Shown: piece by piece, positions 1 to 7,787 of the stretch
Numbering within the stretch: position 1 is the stretch's first letter
Layout of the letters: every line of letters begins with the position of its first letter
Assembly (NCBI GenBank): GCA_002387325.1
Contig: DGIN01000028.1
Location: 1-15,041, forward strand
DNA from: Bacteroidales bacterium UBA4621
GTDB taxonomy: Bacteria > Bacteroidota > Bacteroidia > Bacteroidales > Paludibacteraceae
Length of the DNA: 15,041 bases
Direction of reading: 5' to 3'
Notes under the pieces: model-generated
What the model was told of the DNA's origin: nothing
Seen by the model: only the letters and a program-made list of their open reading frames with translations
The model's database searches: none
Translations under genes and position numbers: made by a program

Positions 1-1332
1 GCCAACACGTTGGCAGCAGGTTTCCTGCGTCTGAATTATAATTACAAGGAGAAATATCTGCTTTCGGCATCTATCCGTGCTGAGGGTTCGAGCCGCTTCG
101 GAGCAAACCACAAATGGGGTTGGTTCCCTGCCGTCAGTGCCGGTTGGCGTATCAAGGGCGAGGAGTTTATGAGCGGAGCCGATTGGTGCAACGAGTTGAA
201 ACTGCGTGCCGGTTTCGGTGTAACGGGTAATAACTTGGGGTCGGATTTGCAGTCGATTGCTATGTTGAGCAATGGCGGTACATTCTGGTACAACGGTGCA
301 TACGTTTACACGTATGCCGTGAGCCGCAACGTAAACCCCGACCTGCGTTGGGAGCGCAAGTTCGAGTATAACTTCGGTGTGGATTACGGATTCCTTGACA
401 ACCGTCTGTATGGTAGTTTGGACGTGTACTATCGTAACACAAAAGACCTGCTGTGGGATTATGAGGTGCCTACGCCTCCTTATCAGTACGCCACTTTGCT
501 TGCCAATGCCGGCGAGATGAAGAGTTACGGTGTGGAACTGGCGATTTCGGGTGTACCCGTCAAGACAAAAGACTGGATGTGGATAACCACTCCGACCTTG
601 GCATGGAATCGCTGCTACATATCCAAACTGTCCGATCCCGAGAAAGGCTTCAACTATACGCAGACCACTTCGGGCGGTATCGGCGGCGACAACGGTTTGA
701 TGAACACCAATACACAGATTTTGATTGAAAATCAGTCGATAGGTGAGTTCTACGGATACAAGTACTACGGTCGCAAATCCGACGGTACGTGGGTGTACGA
801 GACGCCTGCGGGAGGTTATACTTCTTCGCCGGTAGAGAGCCAGCGTATGACTCTGGGCAATGCACAGCCTTATTTGACGTATGGTTGGAACAACACCGTC
901 AAGTGGCGTGATTTGGATATTACGCTGTTCTTCCGCGGGGTCATCGGTAACAAGATACTGAATGTAACCCGTTTGGCTTACGGACCGCAAGCCAGTATGT
1001 CGAGCAATGTGTTTATGTATGACGTGGTCAAGAATCCCGATGGTGTGGTATATTCCAACAAAACGGATTTCTCAGACTATTATCTGGAGGACGGCTCGTA
1101 CCTGAAACTGGACAACATAACCGTGGGTTATACGTTCCGTTTCAAGGAAAATAAGTACATCCAATCGCTGCGCCTGTATGCAACGGGGCAGAACCTGTTT
1201 ACCATTACCAAATACTCGGGACAAGACCCAGAGGTAAACACTACCAACGTATGGAGTGCGGGCATTGACCAGGTCAGTTTCTATCCGCATACCGCAAGTT
1301 GTATGATAGGTTTGAATATGACATTGTTCTAA
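1..1332 (+). CDS. SusC-like TonB-dependent outer-membrane receptor, C-terminal part (5' end outside window)
   Basis: The open frame runs in from the left edge, so only about 443 C-terminal residues of what is normally a roughly 1000-residue protein are present; the plug domain and signal peptide are missing. What remains is beta-barrel: alternating aromatic strands, the family-typical stretch NPDLRWERKFEYNFGVDYGF near residues 110-130, and the late SusC signature DGSYLKLDNITVGYTF followed by LRLYATGQNLFTITKYSG and DPEV. It ends in LNMTLF, an aromatic-terminated last strand as expected for BAM-inserted proteins. By family knowledge it imports oligosaccharides across the outer membrane using TonB energy, with a SusD lid. 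The SusD-like gene starts 20 bp after the stop, so the two are surely co-transcribed. The substrate cannot be read from this part, although the SusE-like partner hints at an alpha-glucan. Confidence 0.95.
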   Translation, partial: ANTLAAGFLRLNYNYKEKYLLSASIRAEGSSRFGANHKWGWFPAVSAGWRIKGEEFMSGADWCNELKLRAGFGVTGNNLGSDLQSIAMLSNGGTFWYNGAYVYTYAVSRNVNPDLRWERKFEYNFGVDYGFLDNRLYGSLDVYYRNTKDLLWDYEVPTPPYQYATLLANAGEMKSYGVELAISGVPVKTKDWMWITTPTLAWNRCYISKLSDPEKGFNYTQTTSGGIGGDNGLMNTNTQILIENQSIGEFYGYKYYGRKSDGTWVYETPAGGYTSSPVESQRMTLGNAQPYLTYGWNNTVKWRDLDITLFFRGVIGNKILNVTRLAYGPQASMSSNVFMYDVVKNPDGVVYSNKTDFSDYYLEDGSYLKLDNITVGYTFRFKENKYIQSLRLYATGQNLFTITKYSGQDPEVNTTNVWSAGIDQVSFYPHTASCMIGLNMTLF

Positions 1333-1352
1333 CAAATTAAACAAAGAAAGAT

Positions 1353-3092
1353 ATGAAGACAAAGATAAAAATAGGTTTGCTGCTTTGCCCCTTGGTGCTT
1401 GCAACAGCCATTTCCTCGTGCAAGGGTATGTTGGACGAAGAGAATTTCGGTAATCCGACTATCGCAGATATGATGTCCAACGAAGAAAATGTAGTACTCT
1501 TGGTAGGACAGGCGTATGCGGAAGTCAAATGGGTGCATGACCATTGGGGCTATTGGGGTGTATCATCGCTGACGGCAGACGAATGTGTATGCCCCGTGCG
1601 TATGCCTGGTGAGCACTGGGCTGACGGCGGCTATTGGAAACGGCTGAACGACCACTCGTGGAACTCGTTTGCGGATGCATTCAAAAATATATGGAACTCC
1701 ACGATTGCCGGTGCCGTGCTGTGCAACAAACTGATACAGACCATTGACAACAACTCGGCACAAATGGACCCACAAGTGTATGCGCAGTATGTGAGTGAAC
1801 TGGAAATAATGCGCTCGTATTACTACTATCTGCTGTTTGATTGCTTCGGACGTATCCCGTATTTGGAGAAATACGAAGATGTAACCGAACCATTGATGGA
1901 ACCGCAGGATGTGTGGTCGCACTTAGTGGCTTGCTTAGAGAAGAATGCACCCAATCTGCCGGTGGTAACCGACGGCAACCGTGCCACCAATTACGGACGT
2001 GTAACACAGGGTATGGCTTATGCGCTGTTGGCACGTCTGTACTTGAACGCTGAATCGTATGGCTGCACACCGGAGAATGTCAAGTTCCCGGAGGGGTGCG
2101 ATGTGAAGATTGGGAATACCAATGATTTCTACACCAACTGTGTGCGTTGCTGCGAAGCCGTTATCACTTCGGGTTCGTACAGTATAGAGCCGAATTTCTT
2201 TGACAATTTCCTGATTAACAACGAAAACAGTCGCGAGAACATCTTTGTTATTGTGGAGAACGGTAACGTGAATTTCGACTCGCGCTCCAGCGGCTCTATG
2301 TCCAACAAGTTGCGTATGATACACCTCTCATTGCACTACTGCCATCAAACATCATATAATATGATTGAAAAACCATGGAACGGTTTCTGCGCCCGTCCGT
2401 CGTTTATGGATTTGTACAACGACAAGGATGTGCGTGGCGATGGTAAAGGCTATGGCAGCGATACATTGGGTACGCTCAATCCGCACCAGTTCGGTTGGTT
2501 TGTAGGTCCGGTGAAAGATACCAAAGGCAATCTGCTGAAAGATGAGAACAAGAACTCTGCGATAGTAACTCGCGAGATGACGCCTTTGACTGATGTGGCA
2601 GAAAAGGGTAAAAACAAGACTTGGACGAACTGGGGTGAAGGTGCCCGTTTCTGGAAATACGAAGTGGATAAGGGCAAGAAATACGATTGGGCGGAAAACG
2701 ACTTTGTGCTGTTACGTTATGCCGATGTGCTTTGGATGAACGAGGAGGCTATTCTCCGCGGTGGTACAGGTACTTCTCATTTTAATGATGCCGATTTCCA
2801 GACCCTGAAGAAACGCTCGTTTGCATACGAGCCAGACGGTTTGGCGGCTTACAACGCAGCATATCCCGATGCACTTACGCTGAATGGTATCTTTGAGGAA
2901 CGCGGACGTGAATTTGCATGGGAGTGCATCCGTCGCCGCGACTTGATACGCTTTGGCGAGTTCGAGAAAGTGGAGTATGTAACAGCCAAAGACACATACC
3001 GCCGTTGGTTCCCGATACCGTTCTCCGTAATAGAGAAGGCTAAACGCGATGAAAACGGCAACCCGATTTGGACTCAGAATGAAGGATATTAA
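1353..3092 (+). CDS. SusD/RagB-family glycan-binding outer-membrane lipoprotein
   Basis: This 579-residue protein begins with a basic start, a hydrophobic stretch and the lipobox ISSC, with the acylated cysteine at residue 23, so it is an outer-membrane lipoprotein. The N-terminal half is helix-rich and TPR-like (for example ELEIMRSYYYYLLFDCFGRIPYLEKY and MAYALLARLYLNAESY). The C-terminal end carries the family signature FEERGREFAWECIRRRDLIRFG (about residues 514-535; here split by no gap) and closes with WFPIPFSVIEKA and NPIWTQNEGY, the usual SusD ending. Length is within the normal 500-650 range. By family knowledge it forms the hinged lid on the SusC barrel and captures glycan at the cell surface. 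It sits 20 bp downstream of the SusC-like gene and 48 bp upstream of the SusE-like gene. Sure of family; ligand unknown. Confidence 0.95.
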   Translation: MKTKIKIGLLLCPLVLATAISSCKGMLDEENFGNPTIADMMSNEENVVLLVGQAYAEVKWVHDHWGYWGVSSLTADECVCPVRMPGEHWADGGYWKRLNDHSWNSFADAFKNIWNSTIAGAVLCNKLIQTIDNNSAQMDPQVYAQYVSELEIMRSYYYYLLFDCFGRIPYLEKYEDVTEPLMEPQDVWSHLVACLEKNAPNLPVVTDGNRATNYGRVTQGMAYALLARLYLNAESYGCTPENVKFPEGCDVKIGNTNDFYTNCVRCCEAVITSGSYSIEPNFFDNFLINNENSRENIFVIVENGNVNFDSRSSGSMSNKLRMIHLSLHYCHQTSYNMIEKPWNGFCARPSFMDLYNDKDVRGDGKGYGSDTLGTLNPHQFGWFVGPVKDTKGNLLKDENKNSAIVTREMTPLTDVAEKGKNKTWTNWGEGARFWKYEVDKGKKYDWAENDFVLLRYADVLWMNEEAILRGGTGTSHFNDADFQTLKKRSFAYEPDGLAAYNAAYPDALTLNGIFEERGREFAWECIRRRDLIRFGEFEKVEYVTAKDTYRRWFPIPFSVIEKAKRDENGNPIWTQNEGY

Positions 3093-3140
3093 AAACAAAC
3101 TAATTACAAACAATATATTAACCAATTAAATTATTCAATT

Positions 3141-4544
3141 ATGAAAAAGTTTGGAGTATTTATGTGCAGTCTTGCACTGGCAGGCTTTGTATTTACGTCC
3201 TGCGATGATCCCAACAAAGGCAACAAACCCGACATCGACAACCTTGTAGAAGATGGTTTCTATGTTGTGGGTGAAGCATGCCCGATTAATTCTGTAAACG
3301 ACGCAAACGCTGTCAAAGCACAGATGGCGCAAGGTATCAATGAAGCAGACAAACAACAACCTCGCGATGGTATGTACGAGAAATACATCTATTTAGAGGG
3401 TGGTAAAGAATTCCAATTGATTCTCAAAGAAGGGGTAAATTCCACCATTTATGGTGCCGATTTGGAGGCAAAAGAAGTAGATGGAGATGACTACCAAATT
3501 AAGGGTACGGTATATAAAGGCAGTCTGAAAGAAAACACAAAGATGAAAATGCAGGAGACCGGCTTGTATCACATTGTTTTGGATTTGAACAAAGACGGCA
3601 AATTGGATTTGACGGGTGGCGCACAAATTGTGGTACTCCCTGTTAAATGGCAAATCAATACCAAGGGCTTCCCTGTTGGAGAAGTGAATGTTAAGTCTGC
3701 AACCGAAATCATCTATACATGGAAAGATATCGAGGTTAATGGCAAATTTAAGTTCTATTATATGGACGGTTGGAAGATTGTTCTAGATGACTCCAAAGTA
3801 GTAAAAGCCAATACCAACCTCGGTGTAGATTGCAAACAAGGTGGAGAAGATATTCCTGCCAATGGTACATATGACATCACACTCACTTACACTTTGGCTA
3901 ACGGAGCAGTCGCAAATAGTTACAAGTATGTCCTAAATCAGACTAAAGCACCCACTCTGCCCACCACTATGTATATGATTGGTAAGGACTTTGGTGATTG
4001 GACTTGGGACAATGCTGGTGTTGTTGAGATGACTCAAGTTAATGGACACCCCGGTATGTTCTGGTGCACTCGTTATATTGCTACCCCCGCTAATGGTTTC
4101 AAATTCTGCGCTGTTAAAGATTGGGCTGGTGCTTTTGGAAACTTAACTAACAACGAAGGTTTCAAGCAAGACAAAGATGGCAACTGCGTCGTATCAGAGA
4201 CAGGTCTGTACACCATGCTGGTTGACCTCAATGAGAGCAAACTGACTATCTATAAGGCTAAAGTTTTCGGTATGGGAGACGCGTTTGGTCGTTGGGATGA
4301 GGCTACTTATCCGTTTGTTGCAAACGAGGATAGTACAGTCACCATCACAACTACGGCAGCAGGAAACCTCCGTATGTATTCTGAAGTGAAAGACAATACA
4401 GGCAATTGGTGGCAATCTGAGTTCAATATCTATGATGGCAAGATTGTTTACCGTGGAAATGGTGGCAACCAAACGGCTGTACCTGTTGCTGCAGGTGCCA
4501 AAGTTACTCTTGACTTCAATGCCGGTACAGGTACTATCGAATAA
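3141..4544 (+). CDS. SusE/SusF-like outer-membrane starch-binding-type lipoprotein
   Basis: This 467-residue protein has a lipoprotein signal ending in FTSC (cysteine 21), followed by an acidic/Asn-rich linker. The rest reads as four beta-sandwich units, roughly residues 37-165, 170-272, 277-375 and 376-467. Each contains the pattern of a short aromatic strand (FYVVGE, MYMIGK, VFGMGD) and exposed Trp/Tyr (GDWTWD, KDWAGAF, GRWDEA, GNWWQSEF). This matches the SusE/SusF family, whose C-terminal domains bind starch through aromatic platforms; the binding role is inferred from family and aromatic content, not proven. Other SusE-positioned proteins in glycan loci bind different polysaccharides, so starch is only the best guess. 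It is the last gene of the trio and is followed by a strong terminator. By eye its G+C is lower (about 42 % in sampled lines) than that of the genes downstream (about 50 %). Confidence 0.88.
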   Translation: MKKFGVFMCSLALAGFVFTSCDDPNKGNKPDIDNLVEDGFYVVGEACPINSVNDANAVKAQMAQGINEADKQQPRDGMYEKYIYLEGGKEFQLILKEGVNSTIYGADLEAKEVDGDDYQIKGTVYKGSLKENTKMKMQETGLYHIVLDLNKDGKLDLTGGAQIVVLPVKWQINTKGFPVGEVNVKSATEIIYTWKDIEVNGKFKFYYMDGWKIVLDDSKVVKANTNLGVDCKQGGEDIPANGTYDITLTYTLANGAVANSYKYVLNQTKAPTLPTTMYMIGKDFGDWTWDNAGVVEMTQVNGHPGMFWCTRYIATPANGFKFCAVKDWAGAFGNLTNNEGFKQDKDGNCVVSETGLYTMLVDLNESKLTIYKAKVFGMGDAFGRWDEATYPFVANEDSTVTITTTAAGNLRMYSEVKDNTGNWWQSEFNIYDGKIVYRGNGGNQTAVPVAAGAKVTLDFNAGTGTIE

Positions 4545-4566
4545 TCTTCTGTAAGCAACATATGTA

Positions 4567-4598
4567 GGATTGTTTCCATTTGTGGGGTGCTACAATCC
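4567..4598 (+). other. Inverted repeat in the 3' UTR of the SusE-like gene
   Basis: GGATTGT (4567-4573) is perfectly complementary to ACAATCC (4592-4598), with an 18-base loop that could add a small CCA/TGG pairing. It lies just before the strong terminator and has no T-run, so it is more likely an mRNA 3'-end structure than a terminator itself. Confidence 0.4.
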
Positions 4599-4608
4599 GA
4601 CACTTTTT

Positions 4609-4638
4609 CGAGGCTGCCGTGTGGCAGCCTCGTTTTTT
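4609..4638 (+). terminator. Strong intrinsic terminator closing the SusC/D/E operon
   Basis: A perfect 10-bp stem, CGAGGCTGCC (4609-4618) and GGCAGCCTCG (4623-4632), encloses the tetraloop GTGT and is followed directly by six T (4633-4638). It lies 64 bp after the SusE-like stop codon. It marks the end of the glycan-uptake operon and isolates the U32 gene downstream. Confidence 0.95.
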
Positions 4639-4704
4639 ATAGGTTTATGCTTTCGTCGAAAAATGCACAGTTGATTACACTTTTATCCGGATAATTTGTA
4701 TATC

Positions 4705-4735
4705 TTGTATATATCACTATTTTTGCATATCTTTG
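4705..4735 (+). promoter_or_regulatory. Bacteroidota-type promoter of the U32 gene
   Basis: The -7 box TATCTTTG (4728-4735) fits TAnnTTTG exactly. TTG at 4705-4707 stands 20 bp upstream as the -33 box. Transcription would start near 4741, giving a leader of about 20 nt before the ATG at 4761. The match rests on the known consensus for the Bacteroidota housekeeping sigma factor. Confidence 0.75.
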
Positions 4736-4760
4736 CAGCCGCTAAACAGAATCGCACACG

Positions 4761-6515
4761 ATGGATCATCTCACCCTACTCTCCCCCGCACGGGATATTA
4801 CGGTTGCCAAAGCCGCCATTCAGGCTGGAGCGGATGCCATATACATAGGTGCCCCCCGATTTGGCGCACGGCAAGCGGCAGGCAACTCGATACAGGATTT
4901 GCAGGCAATAGTGGATTACGCCCATATCTATGGAGTAAAAGTGTTAGTTACTCTCAACACACTCCTGCAACAGGACGAATACGCCGATGCCGTGGCACTG
5001 GCGCACGAACTATATAGGATTGGCGTGGACGCACTGATTATACAGGACATGCATTTGCTTGATTTCGACTTGCCGCCTATCCGCTTGCACGCCTCTACCC
5101 AGTGCGACAACCGCACAGCCGAACAGGTTATCCGCCTGCAGCAGTTGGGTTTCCGCCGTGTGGTATTGGCACGGGAACTCGGATTAGAGGAGATTCGCAT
5201 CATACACGATGCCGTAATACATTATTCGGCGGAACACAATGAGACGCCCATCGAGTTGGAAGCGTTTGTACACGGGGCATTGTGCGTTTCCTATTCCGGA
5301 CGGTGCTATATGAGCGAGGTGCTGACGGGGCGCAGTGCCAACCGCGGTTGTTGCTCGCAGATGTGCCGTATGCAATACGACCTACTGGATGCCGATATGC
5401 GGGAAATACGGGACGACCACGGACGGGCTGTCCACCAGCGTTATCTGCTCTCGCTGCAAGATATGGACAGGTCGGCTTATATCAAAGAACTGGCAGATGC
5501 CGGCGTTACCACTTTCAAGATAGAGGGGCGGCTGAAAGATGCGGATTATGTAACCAACCTGACCGCCTATTACCGCCAAAAGATAGACAGCATTTACCAA
5601 TCTACAAATTTACACACTTACAAATTCCCCTTCACTCCCTCGCCTGCCAAAACATTCCACCGTGGAGGAATAGACTGTTTCCTGCACGGGCGCACCCCCT
5701 GTATGGCGAATTGGCAGACGCCCAAATCCACAGGCGAGTATATAGGAGATATTACCGGCACAACGGGCAATGCGCTGCGTGTCCGGCTGGCAGACGGTAT
5801 CGTGCTGCACAACGGAGACGGGTTGTGCTTCGGCGACCAAGGGTTTGCCGTCAACCGCACAGAGGGCGACTTGATATACCCGAACACGTTGTCCGTTCTG
5901 CCAATGCTGCAAGGCAGGGGCACACCTCTCTACCGCAATTCGGACAGCGAATTTGTCCGCTCTCTGCACGCAGAGCGGCATATACCGGTTGATATCGTTT
6001 TCAACGAAACAGACAGAGGTTTTGCTATCCGTTCGGGCGATACGGAATGTACATTCGACTATCCGCACGAACCGGCAAAGAACCCGGAGCGGGCAATAGA
6101 GACCATCCGCACCCAACTTGCCAAATTAGGCGACACCCCCTTTGCGGCACGGAGTATAGAGGTACATTCCGCCCCGTATTTTATTCCCATCGGACAACTC
6201 AACGAATGGCGAAGGGAGACGGTGGAATGTCTAGTAAAGCACCTGCAACACATACATCGTCCCGCACCGGACAACCGTCCGCAGCGGAACGCAGAAACGG
6301 CTGATATATTGCGCACTATGCAAGCCGTACAGCACGATACATCTCATCCGCTTATGACCTGCCGCTACTGTCTGCTGTATGAAATGGGGCATTGCCGCAA
6401 GCAGTCGCCTATGGCACACGAACCCCGTTACCTGCGCCTGCGCAACAACACAACGGTGGCACTCACATTCGATTGCCACAATTGCCAAATGCTGATTAAC
6501 CAAACGGGGAATTAG
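4761..6515 (+). CDS. U32 family protein (annotated 'peptidase U32'; likely RNA hydroxylation enzyme of the TrhP/RlhA type)
   Basis: This 584-residue protein starts with a TIM-barrel-like half (LLSPARDITVAKAAIQAGADAIYIG, then LHASTQCDNRT). It carries the U32 signature EAFVHGALCVSYSGRCYMSE near residues 167-186, with GCCSQMCR at 196-203. Cys175, 182, 198 (or 197) and 202 are the probable iron-sulfur ligands. Characterised relatives TrhP and RlhA make 5-hydroxyuridine in tRNA and 5-hydroxycytidine in 23S rRNA using prephenate; which activity applies here cannot be decided, and proteolysis is unlikely. The C-terminus has a second cysteine set: C534-x2-C537, C545 and C572-x2-C575. Residues about 279-290 are encoded by an octamer tandem (listed separately) where relatives, as I recall them, have a different loop. 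The stop overlaps by 4 bp the stop of the convergent glycosyltransferase gene. Confidence 0.9.
   Translation: MDHLTLLSPARDITVAKAAIQAGADAIYIGAPRFGARQAAGNSIQDLQAIVDYAHIYGVKVLVTLNTLLQQDEYADAVALAHELYRIGVDALIIQDMHLLDFDLPPIRLHASTQCDNRTAEQVIRLQQLGFRRVVLARELGLEEIRIIHDAVIHYSAEHNETPIELEAFVHGALCVSYSGRCYMSEVLTGRSANRGCCSQMCRMQYDLLDADMREIRDDHGRAVHQRYLLSLQDMDRSAYIKELADAGVTTFKIEGRLKDADYVTNLTAYYRQKIDSIYQSTNLHTYKFPFTPSPAKTFHRGGIDCFLHGRTPCMANWQTPKSTGEYIGDITGTTGNALRVRLADGIVLHNGDGLCFGDQGFAVNRTEGDLIYPNTLSVLPMLQGRGTPLYRNSDSEFVRSLHAERHIPVDIVFNETDRGFAIRSGDTECTFDYPHEPAKNPERAIETIRTQLAKLGDTPFAARSIEVHSAPYFIPIGQLNEWRRETVECLVKHLQHIHRPAPDNRPQRNAETADILRTMQAVQHDTSHPLMTCRYCLLYEMGHCRKQSPMAHEPRYLRLRNNTTVALTFDCHNCQMLINQTGN
5595..5626 (+). 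repeat. Four degenerate tandem octamers (unit TACAAATT) inside the U32 gene
   Basis: Four abutting 8-bp units can be read: TACCAATC (5595-5602), TACAAATT (5603-5610), TACACACT (5611-5618) and TACAAATT (5619-5626). They are read in frame as part of ...IYQSTNLHTYKF... The same octamer motif recurs in the neighbouring glycosyltransferase gene at 7262-7293. The stretch is much more AT-rich than the surrounding coding sequence. Confidence 0.6.
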
Positions 6516-7546
6516 TTTCCTTTATTGAGGATACGCCGGTATATCTCTATCAACCGGTCTGCAATATGCGCATTATCCAATCCATTGGCGACTATGTATT
6601 GTCTGCCTTCGGTTTTACCTTTGTATTGCAGGGCTTTCGCCAGCAAGCCTGCAATCTCTTGCGGGTCGCGTGTATTGGCAACAAAGCAGCCGTCTATATC
6701 CTGTATCCGTTCCCTTACATCCCCCACGTCCACCGACACTATCGGGCAGCCGCACGCCATCGCCTCTTTGACCACCTGCGGGCTGCCTTCCCGCTTGCTG
6801 GTGAGCAGCAGACAATCGGCAGCACACATCAGGCGATTGACCTCGGAGCGTGAATAACCACGCAGTTCCATCAAAAACGCACGGTTATTCCTTTCAGAGA
6901 TGGGGATTGCGGCATTGAGTACAGAGACGGACTGTTGTGCCAAGCCTGCATCTTTCACCGCATTATCAAACGCCCCGGCAAACAGCACCATGGGTTGCCC
7001 CTGTGTGTATGAGGCATTGTGTATGGCGCATTGTCTGCGTGCTTCTTCACGGGTAAGCAACTGGTCTTCTGTCAAGTTGACCCCGCAAGGAATGAGCGAG
7101 CAGTTGCTGGTACGGCTTGCCTTGAGGGCAATCTCCATATTGCGTTCTGATACAAAGATGTTCCATACGGCAAGCCGCATTGCCACACAGGAAAAACGCA
7201 ACACCTGCGGCTCGTTGATGTCGCTACCGTGATAGGTTACCACCACAGGCGGAACCTTGTTACTTTGCACATGGGTGAATTTGTAAATCTGTACTGCTAT
7301 TCCCGCCAAGAGTCCGCTCAGACCATAGTGTGCGTGGATAATGCCGGGGTGTGTATCCCGAATGGCACGGCACAAGCGTGGTATCTCCCGCATATAGCCT
7401 ATGCCCCCTTTGCGTTGTACGGCAAAGCGTTCCACGACAATGCCTTTGCTACACAAAGTCTCAATCTGCTCTTCTATAAAAGGGGTAAAATGCCCGCCTT
7501 TGTCCGCTGCAACAATCAGTATCTTCATTCTCTCCATCGGGTACAT
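6512..7546 (-). CDS. GT4-type glycosyltransferase (GT-B fold)
   Basis: A 344-residue retaining-type glycosyltransferase. The N-terminal Rossmann half reads MKILIVAADKGGHFTPFIEEQ and IIHAHYGLSGLLAG, then VTYHGSDINEPQ. The C-terminal half has VLFAGAFDNAVKD and the donor-site E-x7-E motif REGSPQVVKEAMACGCPIVSVD (Glu253 and Glu261). No membrane segment is seen, so it acts in the cytoplasm or at the inner face of the membrane on an envelope or surface glycan; acceptor and sugar are unknown. The start at 7546 has an AGGCGG-like sequence upstream, but Met7 (7528) aligns better with the usual family N-terminus. Two stretches look like insertions: residues about 85-97 (IYKFTHVQSNK, octamer-coded) and 172-184 (IHNASYTQGQ, heptamer-coded). 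It stands alone, 241 bp downstream of ftsE on the same strand, and I found no clear promoter. Confidence 0.9.
   Translation of the reverse strand: MYPMERMKILIVAADKGGHFTPFIEEQIETLCSKGIVVERFAVQRKGGIGYMREIPRLCRAIRDTHPGIIHAHYGLSGLLAGIAVQIYKFTHVQSNKVPPVVVTYHGSDINEPQVLRFSCVAMRLAVWNIFVSERNMEIALKASRTSNCSLIPCGVNLTEDQLLTREEARRQCAIHNASYTQGQPMVLFAGAFDNAVKDAGLAQQSVSVLNAAIPISERNNRAFLMELRGYSRSEVNRLMCAADCLLLTSKREGSPQVVKEAMACGCPIVSVDVGDVRERIQDIDGCFVANTRDPQEIAGLLAKALQYKGKTEGRQYIVANGLDNAHIADRLIEIYRRILNKGN
7000..7034 (-). repeat. Degenerate heptamer tandem (unit GCATTGT on the plus strand) inside the glycosyltransferase gene
   Basis: On the plus strand two abutting 14-bp units, 7007-7020 and 7021-7034, match at 12 of 14 positions. 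Each ends in GCATTGT (7014-7020, 7028-7034) and begins with GTATGRS. The tract encodes ...AIHNASYTQ... GCATTGT also occurs twice in tandem inside the HTH regulator gene at 13586-13599. Confidence 0.5.
7262..7293 (-). repeat. Degenerate octamer tandem (unit TACAAATT) inside the glycosyltransferase gene
   Basis: On the coding (minus) strand the units are TACAGATT (7286-7293), TACAAATT (7278-7285), CACCCATG (7270-7277) and TGCAAAGT (7262-7269). It encodes ...QIYKFTHVQS... Aligned over 28 bp with the U32 copy, 21 positions agree. The alternative frame of the U32 copy would read IYKFTHLQ, nearly the peptide actually used here. Confidence 0.55.
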
Positions 7547-7648
7547 TTATATCCGCCTAATCCGTTCATATCGTTGTATGGCAGAGACAGGGAACAGACA
7601 TTACCTTTTGCAAAGACATACGAGGAAAAGGGAATGCTTGAGAGGCAT

Positions 7649-7785
7649 AATCTTAATAATCGTACACTTCTGAGGTTGCGACAAAGACCGCCTATCCACA
7701 CGGCATCCTCCTCACATCCTCCTTATTTTTCAACACACTAAGAATAATGCACAAAGCACAACGGAATCTTAACAATCGTACATTT
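7649..7785. repeat. Pair of 21-bp direct repeats, 116 bp apart
   Basis: 7649-7669 and 7765-7785 match at 19 of 21 positions (core AATCTTAAYAATCGTACA). The two mismatches are both C/T. The second copy lies right after the ftsE stop codon. They could flank a decayed mobile element or be duplicated regulator sites; nothing between them looks like a transposase. Confidence 0.6.
7744..7764. repeat. Three heptamers related to the tract inside the HTH regulator gene
   Basis: Plus-strand units ATAATGC (7744-7750), ACAAAGC (7751-7757) and ACAACGG (7758-7764). Read on the other strand they correspond unit by unit to plus-strand heptamers within 13565-13599, with 19 of 21 matches if one unit of that tract is skipped. 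Confidence 0.45.
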
Positions 7786-7787
7786 TA

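Larger units (their letters stand above)
7547..7787. other. 241-bp intergenic region between ftsE and the glycosyltransferase gene
   Basis: No credible gene is present on either strand. It holds a 21-bp imperfect direct repeat (7649-7669 and 7765-7785), a heptamer tract related to one in the HTH regulator (7744-7764), and on the minus strand two GGAGGATG sequences 11 bp apart (7703-7721) that open only one- and four-codon frames. I see no convincing terminator for ftsE and no good TAnnTTTG promoter for the glycosyltransferase; TGTCTTTG at 7610-7617 (minus) is a weak candidate lacking a -33 box. Confidence 0.6.

Noticed and set aside
4639..4704. Small gene between the SusE terminator and the U32 promoter
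   Set aside because: No start with a plausible frame; only AT-rich sequence leading into the promoter.
4693..4707. Another octamer (AATTTGTA) near the U32 promoter
   Set aside because: One isolated unit in AT-rich promoter sequence, without a clear tandem; not counted with the TACAAATT elements.
7703..7721. Leader peptide genes behind two GGAGG sites on the minus strand
   Set aside because: The frames are only one and four codons long, and strong Shine-Dalgarno use is not typical in this phylum.
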